Below are positions 16,803 through 25,124 of a DNA stretch of 64,000 bases, one piece after another. The first letter of the stretch is position 1. Every line of letters starts with the position of its first letter. The notes below the pieces were generated by a model that was given only the letters and a program-made list of their open reading frames with translations, did not search any database and was not told where the DNA came from. The position numbers and the translations under genes were made by a program. The DNA comes from CAZICM01 sp964537685 (GTDB lineage: Bacteria; Myxococcota_A; Polyangia; Polyangiales; Polyangiaceae), in assembly GCA_964537685.1 (NCBI GenBank), contig CAZICM010000039.1, forward strand, positions 1 to 64,000. Direction: 5' to 3'.

Positions 16803-17594
16803 TTGAATCTGATTGGTTCGCTTTTAAACGGAGTGCCTTTCGTATTGGAATCCAAAATTCTTCGCGCGGACAATATCAGCGTCTATCTGTCGGGGACCGC
16901 CGTGCTCCGCAGCGTCGGCCTGCATCTGAATACAGGGGAAATTTTGGGGATTTTTGGCCCGAGCGGCGCCGGTAAAAGCACGCTCCTGAAGGTGCTGGCC
17001 GGGGACGAGGAATTGAATTCGGGGCGCGTGCTCTTTTCAGGCGAGGATATTAGCCGTCTTCCTTTATGGAGGCGCGCCCGTAAAGGGATTGGGTATTTGC
17101 CTCAAACGCCAAGCGTGCTCTTGGATTTAAGCGTGCGCGATAATATCGAGGTCTTCGCCGGGCTCTGTGTCCGCAATGAAAAAAAGGGGCCGGCTCCTTC
17201 ACGAAAACAAATAGAAGAAAATCTGTTGAATTGGATTCAGCGTTTGGGGCTTTTCGATCGAATGCATATCGCCGCCGGTCTTCTTTCAGGAGGCGAAAGG
17301 CGAAGGCTCGAGCTCGTTCGCGCCCTTGCCGGTGAACCCGATGTGCTTCTCTGCGATGAGCCTTTTGCCGCGGTCGATCCTATTGGAACAGAAATCATTT
17401 CGGTTGTATTGAAGGAAGCCGCCCAGCGGGGTACCGCCATCGCTCTATGCGATCATCACCTGGCCTCGGCGCTCCGTCTTTGCGATCGGGCCATGCTGCT
17501 GTTGGATGGTGAATGTGCCCTGAGCGCCCCGGCGGATGAATTTGCCCGGCACGAGCTGGTCTCCATCCGTTACGCAGGCAGAAGCCTGTCCTAA
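16803..17594 (+). CDS. lptB: LPS export ABC transporter ATP-binding protein LptB
   Basis: The 263-residue ATPase has Walker A GPSGAGKST (near residue 58), signature LSGGERRRLELVRAL, Walker B VLLCDEPFAAVDP and the switch histidine in ALCDHHLASAL. DEPFAAVDP is characteristic of LptB. It powers extraction of LPS from the inner membrane with LptF and LptG. The start is uncertain: TTG at 16803 is the longest, but TTG at 16845 behind a GGAG would remove a poorly conserved lead and give an N-terminus nearer the family norm. It follows lptA by 18 bases. The usual next gene, rpoN, is absent. Confidence 0.85.
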   Translation: MNLIGSLLNGVPFVLESKILRADNISVYLSGTAVLRSVGLHLNTGEILGIFGPSGAGKSTLLKVLAGDEELNSGRVLFSGEDISRLPLWRRARKGIGYLPQTPSVLLDLSVRDNIEVFAGLCVRNEKKGPAPSRKQIEENLLNWIQRLGLFDRMHIAAGLLSGGERRRLELVRALAGEPDVLLCDEPFAAVDPIGTEIISVVLKEAAQRGTAIALCDHHLASALRLCDRAMLLLDGECALSAPADEFARHELVSIRYAGRSLS

Positions 17595-17715
17595 GCGCTT
17601 CCATAACCAGAGCCCTGTGATAGTTTCGCTTCCGTAGCCTTATCGATCGCTGTCGTTTTCCCAAAAACCCTCGCGGCGATAGGCCTTGAGGAAATTAGGA
17701 CAGGAGAAGCTCCGA

Positions 17716-18132
17716 ATGAACATTACGATCACGTTCCGGCACATGGATGGGACGGAGACCGTCAAAAGCTACGCCCACGAAAAGGTCGCGAAGCTCCAAA
17801 AGTTTTTACGTCAAGCCATGAGCGCTCAAGTGACGCTCGCCGTCGAAGGATTGGAGCACGTGGCTGAAGTCAGTGTCTCGTCCGGCGGCTCGCACTTTCA
17901 CGCCAAAGAGCGCGGCGAGAATATGTATTCGTCGATTGATGTTGTGCACGATAAGCTCGAGCGGCAAATCCGCGCGGCCAAGGGCGCCGATGTCACCCGT
18001 AAGCGGGGCGCGGCGACCGTGCGGGAGTTTTCTCCGGAAGCCGAAAAGGCAATCGCCGACGCGACGGGCAAGAAGGCCGACGGCGCAAAGGCGGCCGGCA
18101 AGCCCGCGAAGAAACCTGTCGCCAAGACTTGA
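17716..18132 (+). CDS. hpf: ribosome hibernation-promoting factor, short form
   Basis: The 138-residue protein is read from the ATG at 17716 behind the ribosome-binding site ACAGGAGAAG. MNITITFRHMDGTETVKSYA is the first strand and helix of the HPF/RaiA fold. DVVHDKLERQIRAAKG near residues 75-90 is the second helix with the conserved basic face that contacts 16S rRNA. The C-terminus is a Lys/Ala-rich tail rather than the dimerisation domain of long HPF. Proteins of this kind inactivate 70S ribosomes in stationary phase. The gene lies between lptB and ptsN, its usual place next to rpoN, but with no rpoN here. Confidence 0.85.
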   Translation: MNITITFRHMDGTETVKSYAHEKVAKLQKFLRQAMSAQVTLAVEGLEHVAEVSVSSGGSHFHAKERGENMYSSIDVVHDKLERQIRAAKGADVTRKRGAATVREFSPEAEKAIADATGKKADGAKAAGKPAKKPVAKT

Positions 18133-18228
18133 GCGCGTTTTATCGCTTCCCTCCACGGCGGGGCGGTAGCCGGCACCGTTTGAATCTTTAAAAACCGCCC
18201 CGCAATCAACAAAACCCAGGCGGCACCC

Positions 18229-18705
18229 ATGCGTGTTTCCGACACACTCAGCCCCAAACAAGTTGGAATCTCCAATGAAAGCGAGGGGCTCATCCGATCC
18301 AAAGCCGAAGCGCTTGCCCGCCTTGCGGATCTGCTTGCGAACGGTCTTGAGAACGCCGATAAGAATGAAATAGAGCGTGTGCTCCTGGACCGCGAAAAGC
18401 TTCAGTCCACGGGCATAGGCGGCGGGGTTGCGATTCCTCATGGATCGCTCGATCGGATTGATAAACAGGTGGGGGCGATGCTTCTGTGTCCGGCGCCGAT
18501 TGATTTTGATGCGATCGATAATGCGCCGGTGTCGATTTTGTTTGCGCTTATCGGTCCAAAGCAAACAACGGGCTTGCATTTGCAGACCTTGGCGAGGGTG
18601 TCGAGGCTTTTGCGCAGCGCCAATTTCCGGGAGAAGCTGTTGATCTCGCCGGATGGTTTGAGTGCGTATGCGGCGATCTCCGAGGAAGAGGAGAAAGCCA
18701 AGTGA
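18229..18705 (+). CDS. ptsN: PTS IIA-like nitrogen regulatory protein
   Basis: The 158-residue protein matches EIIA-Ntr. GIGGGVAIPHGSLDRI contains the phosphorylated His71, and AMLLCPAPIDFDAIDNAPV with LFALIGPKQTTGLHLQTLA is the typical core. It receives phosphate from HPr (20779-21060) and acts as a regulator of potassium uptake, stress response or HPr kinase rather than as a sugar carrier. It ends with a four-base overlap (GTGA) with hprK. No sugar-specific EIIB or EIIC is encoded nearby. Confidence 0.9.
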   Translation: MRVSDTLSPKQVGISNESEGLIRSKAEALARLADLLANGLENADKNEIERVLLDREKLQSTGIGGGVAIPHGSLDRIDKQVGAMLLCPAPIDFDAIDNAPVSILFALIGPKQTTGLHLQTLARVSRLLRSANFREKLLISPDGLSAYAAISEEEEKAK

Positions 18706-19838
18706 GCGGCGATCCACCTGGCTTACCCAAGGCGCCTAAACACGGCGAATCGCCGTCTGCGCCCGAACCGCGTTCGATTACGGTGAGGGAACTTCTGCGC
18801 GATCAGGTTCCGGGTGCGGAGCTGTCGGTGATCGCGGGCGAACAGGGCCTTGACCGGGTGATCCGCCATACGCGCATTCAGAAGTCGGGGCTGGCGCTGG
18901 CCGGGCATTTTCACGGCATCGTGCCTACGCGGGCTCAGATTCTTGGGCAGACCGAGCTGTCTTATTTGGCGAGGCTGCGTTCCGAGGAGCGGAAGAAGGC
19001 GCTGACAGGCTTTTTTTCGCTGGGTTTAAGCTGCGTGATTGTCACGCAAGGCAAGCGTTCGTTTGATGAAGATGTGTCGGGGGTGGGTATTTTGCCGATG
19101 CCCGAGCTGCTCGACTGCGCCGAGGAAAGCCATACGCCGCTGTTGCTATCGAACGAGCGATCGAGCGCGACGATCATGGCGATTCATGCGCTGCTCGACG
19201 ATCGGCTGGCGCCCCGCGTGAGGCTTCACGGCGTGTTGGTGGATGTGTTTGGGGTGGGACTTCTGCTGATGGGTTCCAGCGGAATCGGCAAGAGTGAATG
19301 CGCGCTGGACTTGGTGATGCGGGGCCACAGGCTGGTGGCGGACGATGTTGTGGAATGCGATTACAGGCCGCCCGGGATGATCTTTGGCGCGCCTGCAAGC
19401 CTGCTCCGGTATCACTTGGAAGTGCGGGGCTTGGGCATTCTGAACATTAAAGATCTGTTCGGGGTGACGGCGATCCGCGAGCGCAAGCGCATCGATGTGG
19501 TGGTGCGTTTGGTGGAGTGGTCGAAGGACACCGAATATGACCGGCTGGGGCTCGACGACCGCTATCACACGATTTTGGGCGCGAGGATTCGCGAGCTGAT
19601 GATTCCGGTGAGGCCGGGCCGCGATATGTCGTCCATTTTGGAAGTGGCGGCGCGCAACGAGCTGTTGAAGAACGCGGGACATCATGCGGCGCGCGAGTTT
19701 TTTAATAACCTAGAGGGCACGCTGCTGAGCGAGCGAATGCACGGCGAAGCCAAGGCGCCTCAGACGATTAAGAGCGCCATATCGCCGGGCGATCTCGGGC
19801 CGGCGAAGGCTCCTCCTCCGGCGGGGAGGCAGCCATGA
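18702..19838 (+). CDS. hprK: HPr kinase/phosphorylase
   Basis: The 378-residue protein starts at a GTG that overlaps the end of ptsN. The N-terminal MurF-like domain spans roughly residues 25-155. The catalytic domain has the P-loop GSSGIGKSECALDLV, the HRLVADDVVE segment and the family signature LEVRGLGILNIKDLFG. It phosphorylates and dephosphorylates a serine in HPr. The C-terminus has about 40 extra residues rich in Pro, Ala and Lys. The gene is inside a tight operon with ptsN and rapZ, four-base overlaps on both sides. Confidence 0.92.
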   Translation: MSGDPPGLPKAPKHGESPSAPEPRSITVRELLRDQVPGAELSVIAGEQGLDRVIRHTRIQKSGLALAGHFHGIVPTRAQILGQTELSYLARLRSEERKKALTGFFSLGLSCVIVTQGKRSFDEDVSGVGILPMPELLDCAEESHTPLLLSNERSSATIMAIHALLDDRLAPRVRLHGVLVDVFGVGLLLMGSSGIGKSECALDLVMRGHRLVADDVVECDYRPPGMIFGAPASLLRYHLEVRGLGILNIKDLFGVTAIRERKRIDVVVRLVEWSKDTEYDRLGLDDRYHTILGARIRELMIPVRPGRDMSSILEVAARNELLKNAGHHAAREFFNNLEGTLLSERMHGEAKAPQTIKSAISPGDLGPAKAPPPAGRQP

Positions 19839-20782
19839 GCGGTCATGTCGTTGTGGTGACGGGCTTGTCGGGGGCTGGAAAGTCGACGGTGCTCAATGCG
19901 CTGGAAGACGCGGGTTATTACTGCATCGACAATTTGCCGACCTCGCTGATTGGCCAAGCGGTGGACGATTGCGAGCGGGGCGGGATTGAGAAAATCGCGC
20001 TGGGCATCGATGTGCGGGTGCGGGCTTTTTTGGATGGAGTGGCTTCGGTTTTAGATCGGCTGAAGGAAGGTCCGCGAGCGCTGGATGTGTTCTTTTTGGA
20101 CGCTTCCAACGAAGTGCTGCTGAGGCGATTCAGCGAGACGCGAAGGCCGCATCCTTTGGCGGGGGCGGAGCAGGTTTCTGCTGGGAACGCCGCTCTTTCG
20201 GTTCTTGAAAGCATCGCGCTGGAGCGGGAGCGGCTATCGGCCATTCGTTTGAGGGCGACGGTCGATCTCGATACAACGCTGGTTACGGTGCACGAGCTTC
20301 GAAGGCGGGTATTCGAGCATTTGGATCGGGATGCGGCGAGCCGCAGGCATCTTCAAGCCCGGGTGCTCTCGTTTGGTTTTAAGTTTGGCATTCCGGTGGA
20401 TGCGGATCTGTTGTTTGACGTTCGCTTTCTCGACAATCCGCACTTTGTCGCCGGGTTAAAACCGCTGTCGGGCCAGGACGAGCCGGTGCGCGCTTATGTA
20501 TTGGGAAGCGAAGACGCGCAGCGCTTTTTGGAGCTTTCGGCTTCGCTGCTGTCGTTCTGCATTCCCCGCTATGAGCGGGAGGGCAAAAGCTATTTGACGA
20601 TCGGCATTGGATGCACGGGAGGCAGGCACCGATCGGTGGCCATCGCGGGCGCGCTGGCAGAACGTTTATCCAAGGCGCTGGCGATGGAGATCGGCGTCGC
20701 GCACCGGGACATCGAGCGCAGCGAGCGCGCAGCTACGGCATTGCTCGCCAACACGGCAACTCCAGCCGGAGGTGCGGCATGA
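19835..20782 (+). CDS. rapZ: RNase adapter protein RapZ
   Basis: The 315-residue protein has Walker A TGLSGAGKST near residue 8, and YCIDNLPTSLIGQ as the second conserved motif. The C-terminal region has SFGFKFGIPVDADLLFDVRF, NPHFV, and IGIGCTGGRHRSVA, all hallmarks of RapZ (YvcJ family). In E. coli RapZ directs RNase E to the small RNA GlmZ and senses glucosamine-6-phosphate. Here it is in the hprK-ptsH context typical of deltaproteobacteria, so it probably belongs to regulatory PTS signalling. It overlaps hprK and ptsH by four bases. Confidence 0.92.
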   Translation: MSGHVVVVTGLSGAGKSTVLNALEDAGYYCIDNLPTSLIGQAVDDCERGGIEKIALGIDVRVRAFLDGVASVLDRLKEGPRALDVFFLDASNEVLLRRFSETRRPHPLAGAEQVSAGNAALSVLESIALERERLSAIRLRATVDLDTTLVTVHELRRRVFEHLDRDAASRRHLQARVLSFGFKFGIPVDADLLFDVRFLDNPHFVAGLKPLSGQDEPVRAYVLGSEDAQRFLELSASLLSFCIPRYEREGKSYLTIGIGCTGGRHRSVAIAGALAERLSKALAMEIGVAHRDIERSERAATALLANTATPAGGAA

Positions 20783-21060
20783 GCGATGGGCGGCACGGGC
20801 GTTTTACGATCGTCAACCAGCGGGGCCTGCATGCGCGCGCGGCCACCAAACTGGTTCAGCTCGCGGGCCGCTATCCCTGTCAAATCACGCTGACCGGCCC
20901 CGATGGTCAGGAAGCCAATGGCAAGAGCGTGATGGGGGTGCTGTTGCTCTGTGGATCGATGGGGACGGTCATTGATGTCAAAGCCCAGGGTGAACAGGCG
21001 GCTGAGGCCGTTTCCGCGATAGGTGCACTGATCGCCGATCGCTTTGGAGAGGGCGAGTGA
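20779..21060 (+). CDS. ptsH: phosphocarrier protein HPr
   Basis: The 93-residue protein has His18 in NQRGLHARAATKLVQLA, the residue phosphorylated by enzyme I, and Ser50 in GKSVMGVLLL, the equivalent of the regulatory Ser46 targeted by HPr kinase. Its length is normal. The start ATG overlaps the rapZ stop, and its stop overlaps the ptsI GTG. It links enzyme I to EIIA-Ntr and is controlled by HprK. Confidence 0.93.
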   Translation: MSDGRHGRFTIVNQRGLHARAATKLVQLAGRYPCQITLTGPDGQEANGKSVMGVLLLCGSMGTVIDVKAQGEQAAEAVSAIGALIADRFGEGE

Positions 21061-22865
21061 AGAGCGAACCGCCTAGAAGCCGGAATCCCGAGCCTGAATC
21101 GGCGACCTTGCAGGGCATCGCAGGTTCTCCGGGTGTGGCCATTGGAACGGCTGTTGTGCTCGATAAGACGACGGCCGCTTTTCCCCGGCGCCACATTGGC
21201 TTTGAAGAAATTGCGGATGAGCTGTCCCGTTTTTCGCAAGCCGTGGAGCGGACCCAGAGCGATTTGCGCGAGATGGCCAAGCTGATGGCCGGCAAGCGGG
21301 CGGAAGCTTCGATTTTGGAAGCTTATTTGCTGATGGTGGGCGACGAGACGCTGGCGGAAGCGGTGAGCGCCCGCGTTGTGGAAGAGCAGCGCTGCGCGGA
21401 GTGGGCCGTGGCGCTGGCGTGTGAAGAGATTGCGGGGCGCCTATCGCAAGTTCCCGATCCTTATCTGCGGGAGCGAAGCCACGATGTGGAATTTGTGGGC
21501 GAGCGTCTGTTGCGCGCGATGGGCTGGGGACGGCAAGAGCACACGCTGCCCAAGCTGGAAGGGCCGACCATTGTGGTCGCGCACGATTTATCTCCGGCCG
21601 ATACGGCGGCGATGATTAACGAGCCTGTGGTCGGTTTGATTACCGAGGTGGGCACGCGGACCAGCCACACGGCGATTATGGCGCGGGCGCTCGAGATTCC
21701 GGCGGTGGTGGGCGTGGGCGATGCGCTTCAGCGGATTTCCCAAGGCGACACGCTGGTGCTGGATGGGATGCGGGGTTCGATCATTCTTCATCCGACGCCC
21801 GCAGATCTCATCGAAGGCAAGAGCCGGGCGGAACGCAGGCTTGCGCATGCCAAAGATCTTTCGGAAATGCGCGATCGTTCGCCGCTGACGAAGGACGGCA
21901 CGCGCGTTGTTCTGCGCGCCAATGTGGAGCTGCCTTCTGAGGCGCTTTTGGCCCGCCGTCACGGAGCCGATGGCATTGGGCTCTACCGCACCGAGTATCT
22001 GTATATCGATCGCAAAGAGCCGCCTTCGGAAGACGAGCAATTTGAGATTTTCCGTTCGGTGGTCGAGCTGATGGCGCCTCATCCGGTTGTGCTGCGCACC
22101 TTTGATATCGGCGGCGATAAATTCGTCTCGACCTTTCCGGTGCCGCCCGAGATGAATCCGATGCTGGGCCTGCGCGCGGTGAGGCTGGCGCTTTCGCGGC
22201 CTCATGTATTTTTGGAGCATTTGCGGGCGATGGTGCGGGCGAGCGCCTTGGGCGATGTGCGGATCATGATTCCGATGGTCAGCAATCTGGGCGAGCTGCG
22301 CGAGGTTCAGAAGCTTTTGGACCGGGCCAAGGCGGAGGTGAGGGCGCGCGGTCTTCCTTGTGCCGATGAGATTCCGCTTGGGGTGATGATTGAAGTGCCT
22401 TCGGCGGCCATCATGGTCGACTTGTTTGCGCAGGAAGCCGCGTTTTTAAGTTTGGGCACCAACGATCTGATTCAGTACGCGCTTGCGGTGGATCGAACGA
22501 GCCGTTCCCTGGCTTATCTGGCTTCGCCTTTTGATCCGGCCATTTTGCGGCTAACCGTCGGGGTCATCCGCGCCGGGCAGAGCTGCAAGCGCTCGGTCAG
22601 CGTATGCGGAGCGATGGGCGGCGAACCGATGACGGCGCTTTTGCTGCTCGGGCTGGGCATGCGGGAATTTTCGATGGAGGCGGCGGCGATTCCGACCATC
22701 AAGGAAGCCCTGCGGCGGGTTACGCTTCAAGAAGCGGAAAGCGTCGCGGCCAAGGCGATGACCTGCTCGACGGCGGAAGATGTCGAACACTGCGTAGCTT
22801 CTGCCTTTGCGCCCCGCATCTACGACTTGCTCACGGGCGAAGATCGCAGGTCGGCGAGCCGCTGA
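21057..22865 (+). CDS. ptsI: PTS enzyme I (phosphoenolpyruvate-protein phosphotransferase)
   Basis: The 602-residue protein starts at a GTG overlapping ptsH. The active histidine lies in GTRTSHTAIMARALEIPAVV (about residue 205). The PEP-binding barrel has GADGIGLYRTEYLYI, the FDIGGDKF segment, and FLSLGTNDLIQYALAVDR followed by the conserved cysteine in SVCGAMGGEP. It starts the phosphate relay PEP to HPr to EIIA-Ntr. It is the last gene of the ptsN-hprK-rapZ-ptsH-ptsI operon. A short hairpin CAAGCG-CTTTT-CGCTTG at 22887-22903 follows but has no T-tract. Confidence 0.93.
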   Translation: MKSEPPRSRNPEPESATLQGIAGSPGVAIGTAVVLDKTTAAFPRRHIGFEEIADELSRFSQAVERTQSDLREMAKLMAGKRAEASILEAYLLMVGDETLAEAVSARVVEEQRCAEWAVALACEEIAGRLSQVPDPYLRERSHDVEFVGERLLRAMGWGRQEHTLPKLEGPTIVVAHDLSPADTAAMINEPVVGLITEVGTRTSHTAIMARALEIPAVVGVGDALQRISQGDTLVLDGMRGSIILHPTPADLIEGKSRAERRLAHAKDLSEMRDRSPLTKDGTRVVLRANVELPSEALLARRHGADGIGLYRTEYLYIDRKEPPSEDEQFEIFRSVVELMAPHPVVLRTFDIGGDKFVSTFPVPPEMNPMLGLRAVRLALSRPHVFLEHLRAMVRASALGDVRIMIPMVSNLGELREVQKLLDRAKAEVRARGLPCADEIPLGVMIEVPSAAIMVDLFAQEAAFLSLGTNDLIQYALAVDRTSRSLAYLASPFDPAILRLTVGVIRAGQSCKRSVSVCGAMGGEPMTALLLLGLGMREFSMEAAAIPTIKEALRRVTLQEAESVAAKAMTCSTAEDVEHCVASAFAPRIYDLLTGEDRRSASR

Positions 22866-22943
22866 TCCAATACGAAACAAGCTCGTCAAGCGCTTTTCGC
22901 TTGAGGCCGTGGAAGCGAGCTTTTAGCGTAGCGCCCGCCCACA

Positions 22944-25124
22944 ATGAACTTCCGACGAGCACTCGGGGTCCTGGCTTTGGCGGCAGGCGCGCTTTCGGTA
23001 ACGGCATTTGCCTCAGGCTGCCAAAGCGAAGGCGAAGGCGCTCGCATCCAAGGACAAGTTCACCTCACCCTACTTCACACCTCGGACATTCATTCGAGGC
23101 TCTTTCCTTACAACCTTCAGCTTGGACAGGTCGACGCGAGCCTGGGATTGGGCGAAGCGCTCTCCATTGCCAATGTCGGGGGCGCGGCTCGCATTTCCCA
23201 CATCATCGGGCGGGAGCGGGCCCGGGCATCGCGTGTGCTGCATCTGGACGGCGGGGATTGTTTTCAAGGCGCGCCCATTTTCAATTTTTATTCGGGCGAG
23301 GCAGAAATCCGGGCCTTGGGCGCGATGGGCGTCGACGCGATGATCGTGGCCAATCACGAATTCGACCGGGGCGCGCTGAATTTAGGCATTCAGCTTCAAA
23401 ACCACGCTTCATTTCCCGTGCTCGCGGCCAATTATCAGCTTGAAGATCCGTCGCAGCCCGGCGCATCGCCCTTGGGCAGCGTAATTCAGCCCTTTACAGT
23501 CTTCGATGTGCAGGGATTGCGGGTCGCCGTACTCGGCATGGGCAATCTCTCCAGCCTCACATCGATTTTCGACGCGCCCAACCGCCTGGGCATCACCCCT
23601 TTATCGACCACCCAAGTCGCACAATTTTATATCGATTTGCTTCGGCCCACGGTCGATTTGATTGTGGTGGTGACGCATTTAGGTTTGGAAAACGATCAAG
23701 AAATGATCGAAACCACAACCGGAATTGATGTTGTATTGGGCGGGCACAATCATATTGTTTTACAGCCGCCGAAGCGGGTGCGGGATTGCTCGGCATATTG
23801 CGATGAAAACGGCGAGAATTGTTCTATTCGCACGACGAGCGGCGATCCTGGCAATTATATCAGCCGGCCTTGTAAACCCCGCGATGTTATTCTCGCCCAT
23901 TCGGGAGCCTTCGCCAAATATGTGGGCCGCCTCGATTTGGTGCTCTCCAACAACAAAGACGATTTTCTCCGCAAAGACGATTACGACCCGCTCAATGGCT
24001 TTGAAGTTATTGCCAATGACTACAAGCTATTTCCCGTAAACGAACAAGTTCCTGCCGACCCCATCGTCGGCACCATCCTCGAGCCCTATGCCCAAGGCTT
24101 GGACGCCCTCGCCAATCTCGATTTATTGGTTGGCTATGCGCTCGATGGTTCGCGCCGCTTCTCCACGTCGGGAGGCGACTCGGCCCTGGGCAATATGATC
24201 GCCACCGCCGTATGGCTAAGGCTCGGTATACAGACCGATTTTTCACTGACCAACAGCACGGGCATCCGCGCCGATCTCGTTCCCGGCCCTGTAACGGTCG
24301 AGCAGATGTACAATATCTTCCCCTTCGACAACACCATCAGCAAGATGCAGCTCTCGGGCGTCGAAGTGCAGGATTTATTTAATTTTGTCGCCCGCCGATC
24401 GGCCGGCCGCGGCTGTGTTTCCCAGGTTCAAATCGCGGGAATGCGCGTCGTTATCGATTGCCAGAAAAAACTCACGCCCGATGCGGCGCCCGGCGTCGCC
24501 ACCAATATTTATATCGGCGCCTACAATCCCAAAATCGATTGTAAAAGCGATATGGATTGCCCGGGCGCGGGCCTGGGCAGTTGCGATATCGAAAGCAGCC
24601 ATTGTTTCCAGCCTATCGATCCCATAGGCAGCTACGAACTCGCCACATCCAATTATCTCGCGCAGGGCGGCAGCGGATTCCGCGTTCTCCAGCGCAATAC
24701 CACCCAATTCGATACCCAAATTCAGCAGCGGGATGCATTGGTCGATTACATTCAAGCCGGCCCGCCCTGCGGCGCCGACGCCGACGGCAACTTGACATCG
24801 TGCAGCACCGACGCCGATTGCGCCCCCGTCGGAGAAAACTACACCTGCGCCTGCCCTGAAATCGTTATCGAAGGCGAAACCTGTGAAAACGACCCGGCCC
24901 GCTCTTGCATGAAAGGCAGTTGTGTCCTCAAGCAATGCCGCGCCGATGTCGCCGCCTTCCAGCGAAAAACCTGTGAAGGCGCGCCAACCGAATCCATTCG
25001 CCAGGAATGCGAAAGATCCCTTGCGCCATGCAGCTCGGCAGGCGAGCAATGTAAATTCCTCGCCTGTGTTGACCGGGGAATTGGCAATTTTTCCGACGGC
25101 CGCATTAAAATGGTGGGTCAATGA
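22944..25124 (+). CDS. lipoprotein bifunctional metallophosphatase/5'-nucleotidase
   Basis: The 726-residue protein has a lipoprotein signal ending TAFASGC. The calcineurin-like phosphoesterase domain carries the metal-binding motifs LLHTSDIHS, DGGDCFQGAP, IVANHEFDRG, VVVTHLG and VLGGHNH. The C-terminal 5'-nucleotidase substrate domain has TSGGDSALGNMIATAVW and LTNSTGIRADLVPGPVT. It should hydrolyse nucleotides in the periplasm or on the cell surface. Beyond about residue 600 it has a cysteine-rich tail, including CSTDADCAPVGENYTCACPE, that is not part of the standard family and looks like an EGF-type or antistasin-type module. It overlaps the next gene by four bases. Confidence 0.85.
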   Translation: MNFRRALGVLALAAGALSVTAFASGCQSEGEGARIQGQVHLTLLHTSDIHSRLFPYNLQLGQVDASLGLGEALSIANVGGAARISHIIGRERARASRVLHLDGGDCFQGAPIFNFYSGEAEIRALGAMGVDAMIVANHEFDRGALNLGIQLQNHASFPVLAANYQLEDPSQPGASPLGSVIQPFTVFDVQGLRVAVLGMGNLSSLTSIFDAPNRLGITPLSTTQVAQFYIDLLRPTVDLIVVVTHLGLENDQEMIETTTGIDVVLGGHNHIVLQPPKRVRDCSAYCDENGENCSIRTTSGDPGNYISRPCKPRDVILAHSGAFAKYVGRLDLVLSNNKDDFLRKDDYDPLNGFEVIANDYKLFPVNEQVPADPIVGTILEPYAQGLDALANLDLLVGYALDGSRRFSTSGGDSALGNMIATAVWLRLGIQTDFSLTNSTGIRADLVPGPVTVEQMYNIFPFDNTISKMQLSGVEVQDLFNFVARRSAGRGCVSQVQIAGMRVVIDCQKKLTPDAAPGVATNIYIGAYNPKIDCKSDMDCPGAGLGSCDIESSHCFQPIDPIGSYELATSNYLAQGGSGFRVLQRNTTQFDTQIQQRDALVDYIQAGPPCGADADGNLTSCSTDADCAPVGENYTCACPEIVIEGETCENDPARSCMKGSCVLKQCRADVAAFQRKTCEGAPTESIRQECERSLAPCSSAGEQCKFLACVDRGIGNFSDGRIKMVGQ

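Noticed and set aside
22887..22903. Rho-independent terminator after ptsI
   Set aside because: The stem is only six base pairs and no T-tract follows.
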